This document shows positions 62,798 to 64,000 of a DNA stretch of 64,000 nt, in pieces. Made by a program: the position numbers and the translations under genes. This DNA comes from Flagellimonas okinawensis (lineage in GTDB: Bacteria; Bacteroidota; Bacteroidia; Flavobacteriales; Flavobacteriaceae): the NCBI RefSeq assembly GCF_029194005.1, contig NZ_JARFVA010000002.1, forward strand, positions 434,001 to 498,000, read 5' to 3'. The notes beneath the pieces were generated by a model. That model did no database searches. It saw only the letters and a list, made by a program, of their open reading frames with translations, and had not been told where the DNA came from. Position 1 is the first letter of the stretch. Every line of letters starts with the position of its first letter.

Positions 62798-63940
62798 CTA
62801 GTATCCGAAGTCTGCTTTAAGTGCATCAATTTTTTCGAGGGCCATATCTTTGGTCAAAAAGTCGATTTCTTCCAATTGGAAAGCTTTTTCGAAGGTTTTG
62901 AACGCTTTTTTGGGCTCTCCGATGAACTCATAATGTTCTGCTTCAAAATAGAAGCCCATCATGGTTTCAGGAAATTCTTTTTTGCAAAGTTCGGCCAGTG
63001 GTTTTAAGGATTCATAATCCTCTTTTTTTAGACAGGCCGCATAAATGGCCATAATATCGTTGAGCTCAACGGGCTTTTCAAAACCGAACAGGTCTTCTAT
63101 GGTTTGGTACCTATTCTCCAAATAATTGAAGACTGGTTCTTCCGAAGTTAAAATATCAGACTTGTATTCTGCTGGTGTAATGGGTCTATAAATACTAAAG
63201 ACATTGTCAAAAGCTTTGCTTATTCCATAGGCGGCGATAGATGTATGGTCGGCTCCGTCATACTCATCAAAAAAGTAATGTAGGGACTCTTTGGTGATGG
63301 AACTTATGCTATGGTTCATTTGAAGGATGCGTTGTCTATCGTCCGTGGGTTGTTTTTCCAAGATCAAATTGTAGAAGATGGTCTGATCCAGTTCGGACAA
63401 GCGAGCTGGGACCCGGCTTTCCATTTCGGTTGCCAAAACGGGCGAAATGCTTATGTAAGAGTTGAAAAATGAGCGATCTTTAAACAAGAAATAGTTGCCA
63501 AAATTGGCCGTGATATCGTAGCCCACGAACATTTTAAAAGGAGCAATGTTGTAGCTGGTGGCTAAATACGGAATGATTTCGGTGCCCAAAAATTCGTAGA
63601 ACATTTTACCTTTTTCGGTGGGTAGGCCCGATATATCTTCGTAGTCGCAATCTTCCCAACGAAGATCATTTTGTAATTGATGAATACCGACTACAATGGC
63701 TTCGGGCATACGGTCAAGCTTACTTTGAAATTTTACATTGGCTACAACTAGGTCGAACAAATAATCTGCATCCAATACCACGATCAAGGGATATGCTTTT
63801 TCTTCGGTATAGTCTTCCGGGAAATAGTAGGAGACGTCCCGTCTTTCCTGTAGTTTGAAGGATTCAAAAATCTCCTTTTTTACTTGAGCATTGGTAGTCA
63901 AGCAAATGAAGCCTATCAGTAGAAATAGACATTTTTTCAT
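62798..63940 (-). CDS. Esterase-like alpha/beta hydrolase with missing catalytic Ser, plus C-terminal helical repeats
   Basis: 380 residues with a signal peptide (cut near TNAQ, residue ~19). The fold is putative-esterase/S-formylglutathione-hydrolase type: ERRDVSYYFPEDYTEEKAYPLIVVLDADYLFDLV at 32-65, NDLRWEDCDYED and the conserved EYDGADHTSIAAYGISKAF with His232. The nucleophile elbow, normally G-x-S-x-G, reads VGYDITANFGNYF (139-151), so Asp142 sits where Ser should be. The C-terminal ~90 residues look TPR-like (LAELCKKEFPETMMGFYFEAEHYEFIGEPKKAFKTFEKAFQLE). Either a pseudoenzyme or a different chemistry. Confidence 0.82.
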   Translation of the reverse strand: MKKCLFLLIGFICLTTNAQVKKEIFESFKLQERRDVSYYFPEDYTEEKAYPLIVVLDADYLFDLVVANVKFQSKLDRMPEAIVVGIHQLQNDLRWEDCDYEDISGLPTEKGKMFYEFLGTEIIPYLATSYNIAPFKMFVGYDITANFGNYFLFKDRSFFNSYISISPVLATEMESRVPARLSELDQTIFYNLILEKQPTDDRQRILQMNHSISSITKESLHYFFDEYDGADHTSIAAYGISKAFDNVFSIYRPITPAEYKSDILTSEEPVFNYLENRYQTIEDLFGFEKPVELNDIMAIYAACLKKEDYESLKPLAELCKKEFPETMMGFYFEAEHYEFIGEPKKAFKTFEKAFQLEEIDFLTKDMALEKIDALKADFGY

Positions 63941-64000
63941 TGGTTAAGATTTAGGCGGCTGGGGCTTACCGATTTCTATTCAATAACGGTAATATGAGGA

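Overview
The window looks like part of the chromosome of a marine-type member of the Flavobacteriaceae (Bacteroidota), perhaps close to Muricauda/Allomuricauda; the genus is a guess. Support comes from A+T-rich intergenic DNA, almost no Shine-Dalgarno sequences, repeated matches to the Bacteroidota -7 promoter box TAnnTTTG, TonB-dependent receptors with carboxypeptidase-regulatory-like N-termini, many short lipoproteins, an NADP-type glutamate dehydrogenase, a single-chain glycyl-tRNA synthetase and an Omp85-fused patatin. I see no rRNA, tRNA, CRISPR array, transposase, integrase or phage gene. The gene content is mostly core and housekeeping, in short operons on both strands.

Layout. 1-5.1 kb: the 3' end of a SulP anion transporter, a tightly coupled three-gene cell-envelope operon (two META/HslJ lipoproteins and a secreted DinB-fold protein), a duplicated secreted protein, a cytochrome c lipoprotein and a YheT hydrolase. 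5.1-11.1 kb: nitronate monooxygenase, a thioesterase, an SMI1/KNR4 protein with a small membrane partner, an ArsC-like/EamA pair, a DinB protein and envelope proteins. 11.2-17.4 kb: a Cys/Met-metabolism PLP enzyme, gdhA, recO, a TonB receptor and a repetitive helical lipoprotein. 17.6-23.4 kb: ileS, a DksA-like gene and lspA, then a folate cyclo-ligase and a possible 29-residue membrane protein. 23.7-32.8 kb: uvrC with the patatin-Omp85 gene, then a DUF3108-kynA-M23-pgi operon. Between these two lies a promoter-like box followed by a perfect terminator, a candidate small RNA.

33-44.3 kb: a large, probably highly expressed orphan TonB receptor, a cytochrome-b-like membrane protein, a SYLF protein, katG followed by an ankyrin protein and an omega-amidase-like hydrolase, an Ig-like lipoprotein, comF and a membrane-anchored coiled-coil protein. 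44.3-49.3 kb: glyS, fhs, a DUF3124 lipoprotein and an sdpR-sdpI pair with a clear palindromic operator. 49.3-64 kb: secreted hydrolases (M28, metallophosphoesterase, M20), GyrI-like and DUF1801 proteins, an isochorismatase-TonB receptor pair, xth, a Tas-type aldo/keto reductase, a PQQ dehydrogenase with an inserted cytochrome c, radA and a probably inactive esterase-like protein.

The genes cover translation (ileS, glyS), DNA repair (recO, uvrC, radA, xth), one-carbon metabolism (fhs, folate cyclo-ligase), central metabolism (pgi, gdhA), tryptophan breakdown (kynA), peroxide defence (katG) and envelope biogenesis (lspA, many lipoproteins, TonB receptors). Three copies of a TCGAGCGCAGTCGA palindromic element lie at gene 3' ends. 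I found no convincing new multi-gene system. The signals most worth following are the candidate sRNA, the SdpR operator, the katG-ankyrin-amidase cluster, the small membrane ORF and the esterase-like protein with Asp in place of Ser.
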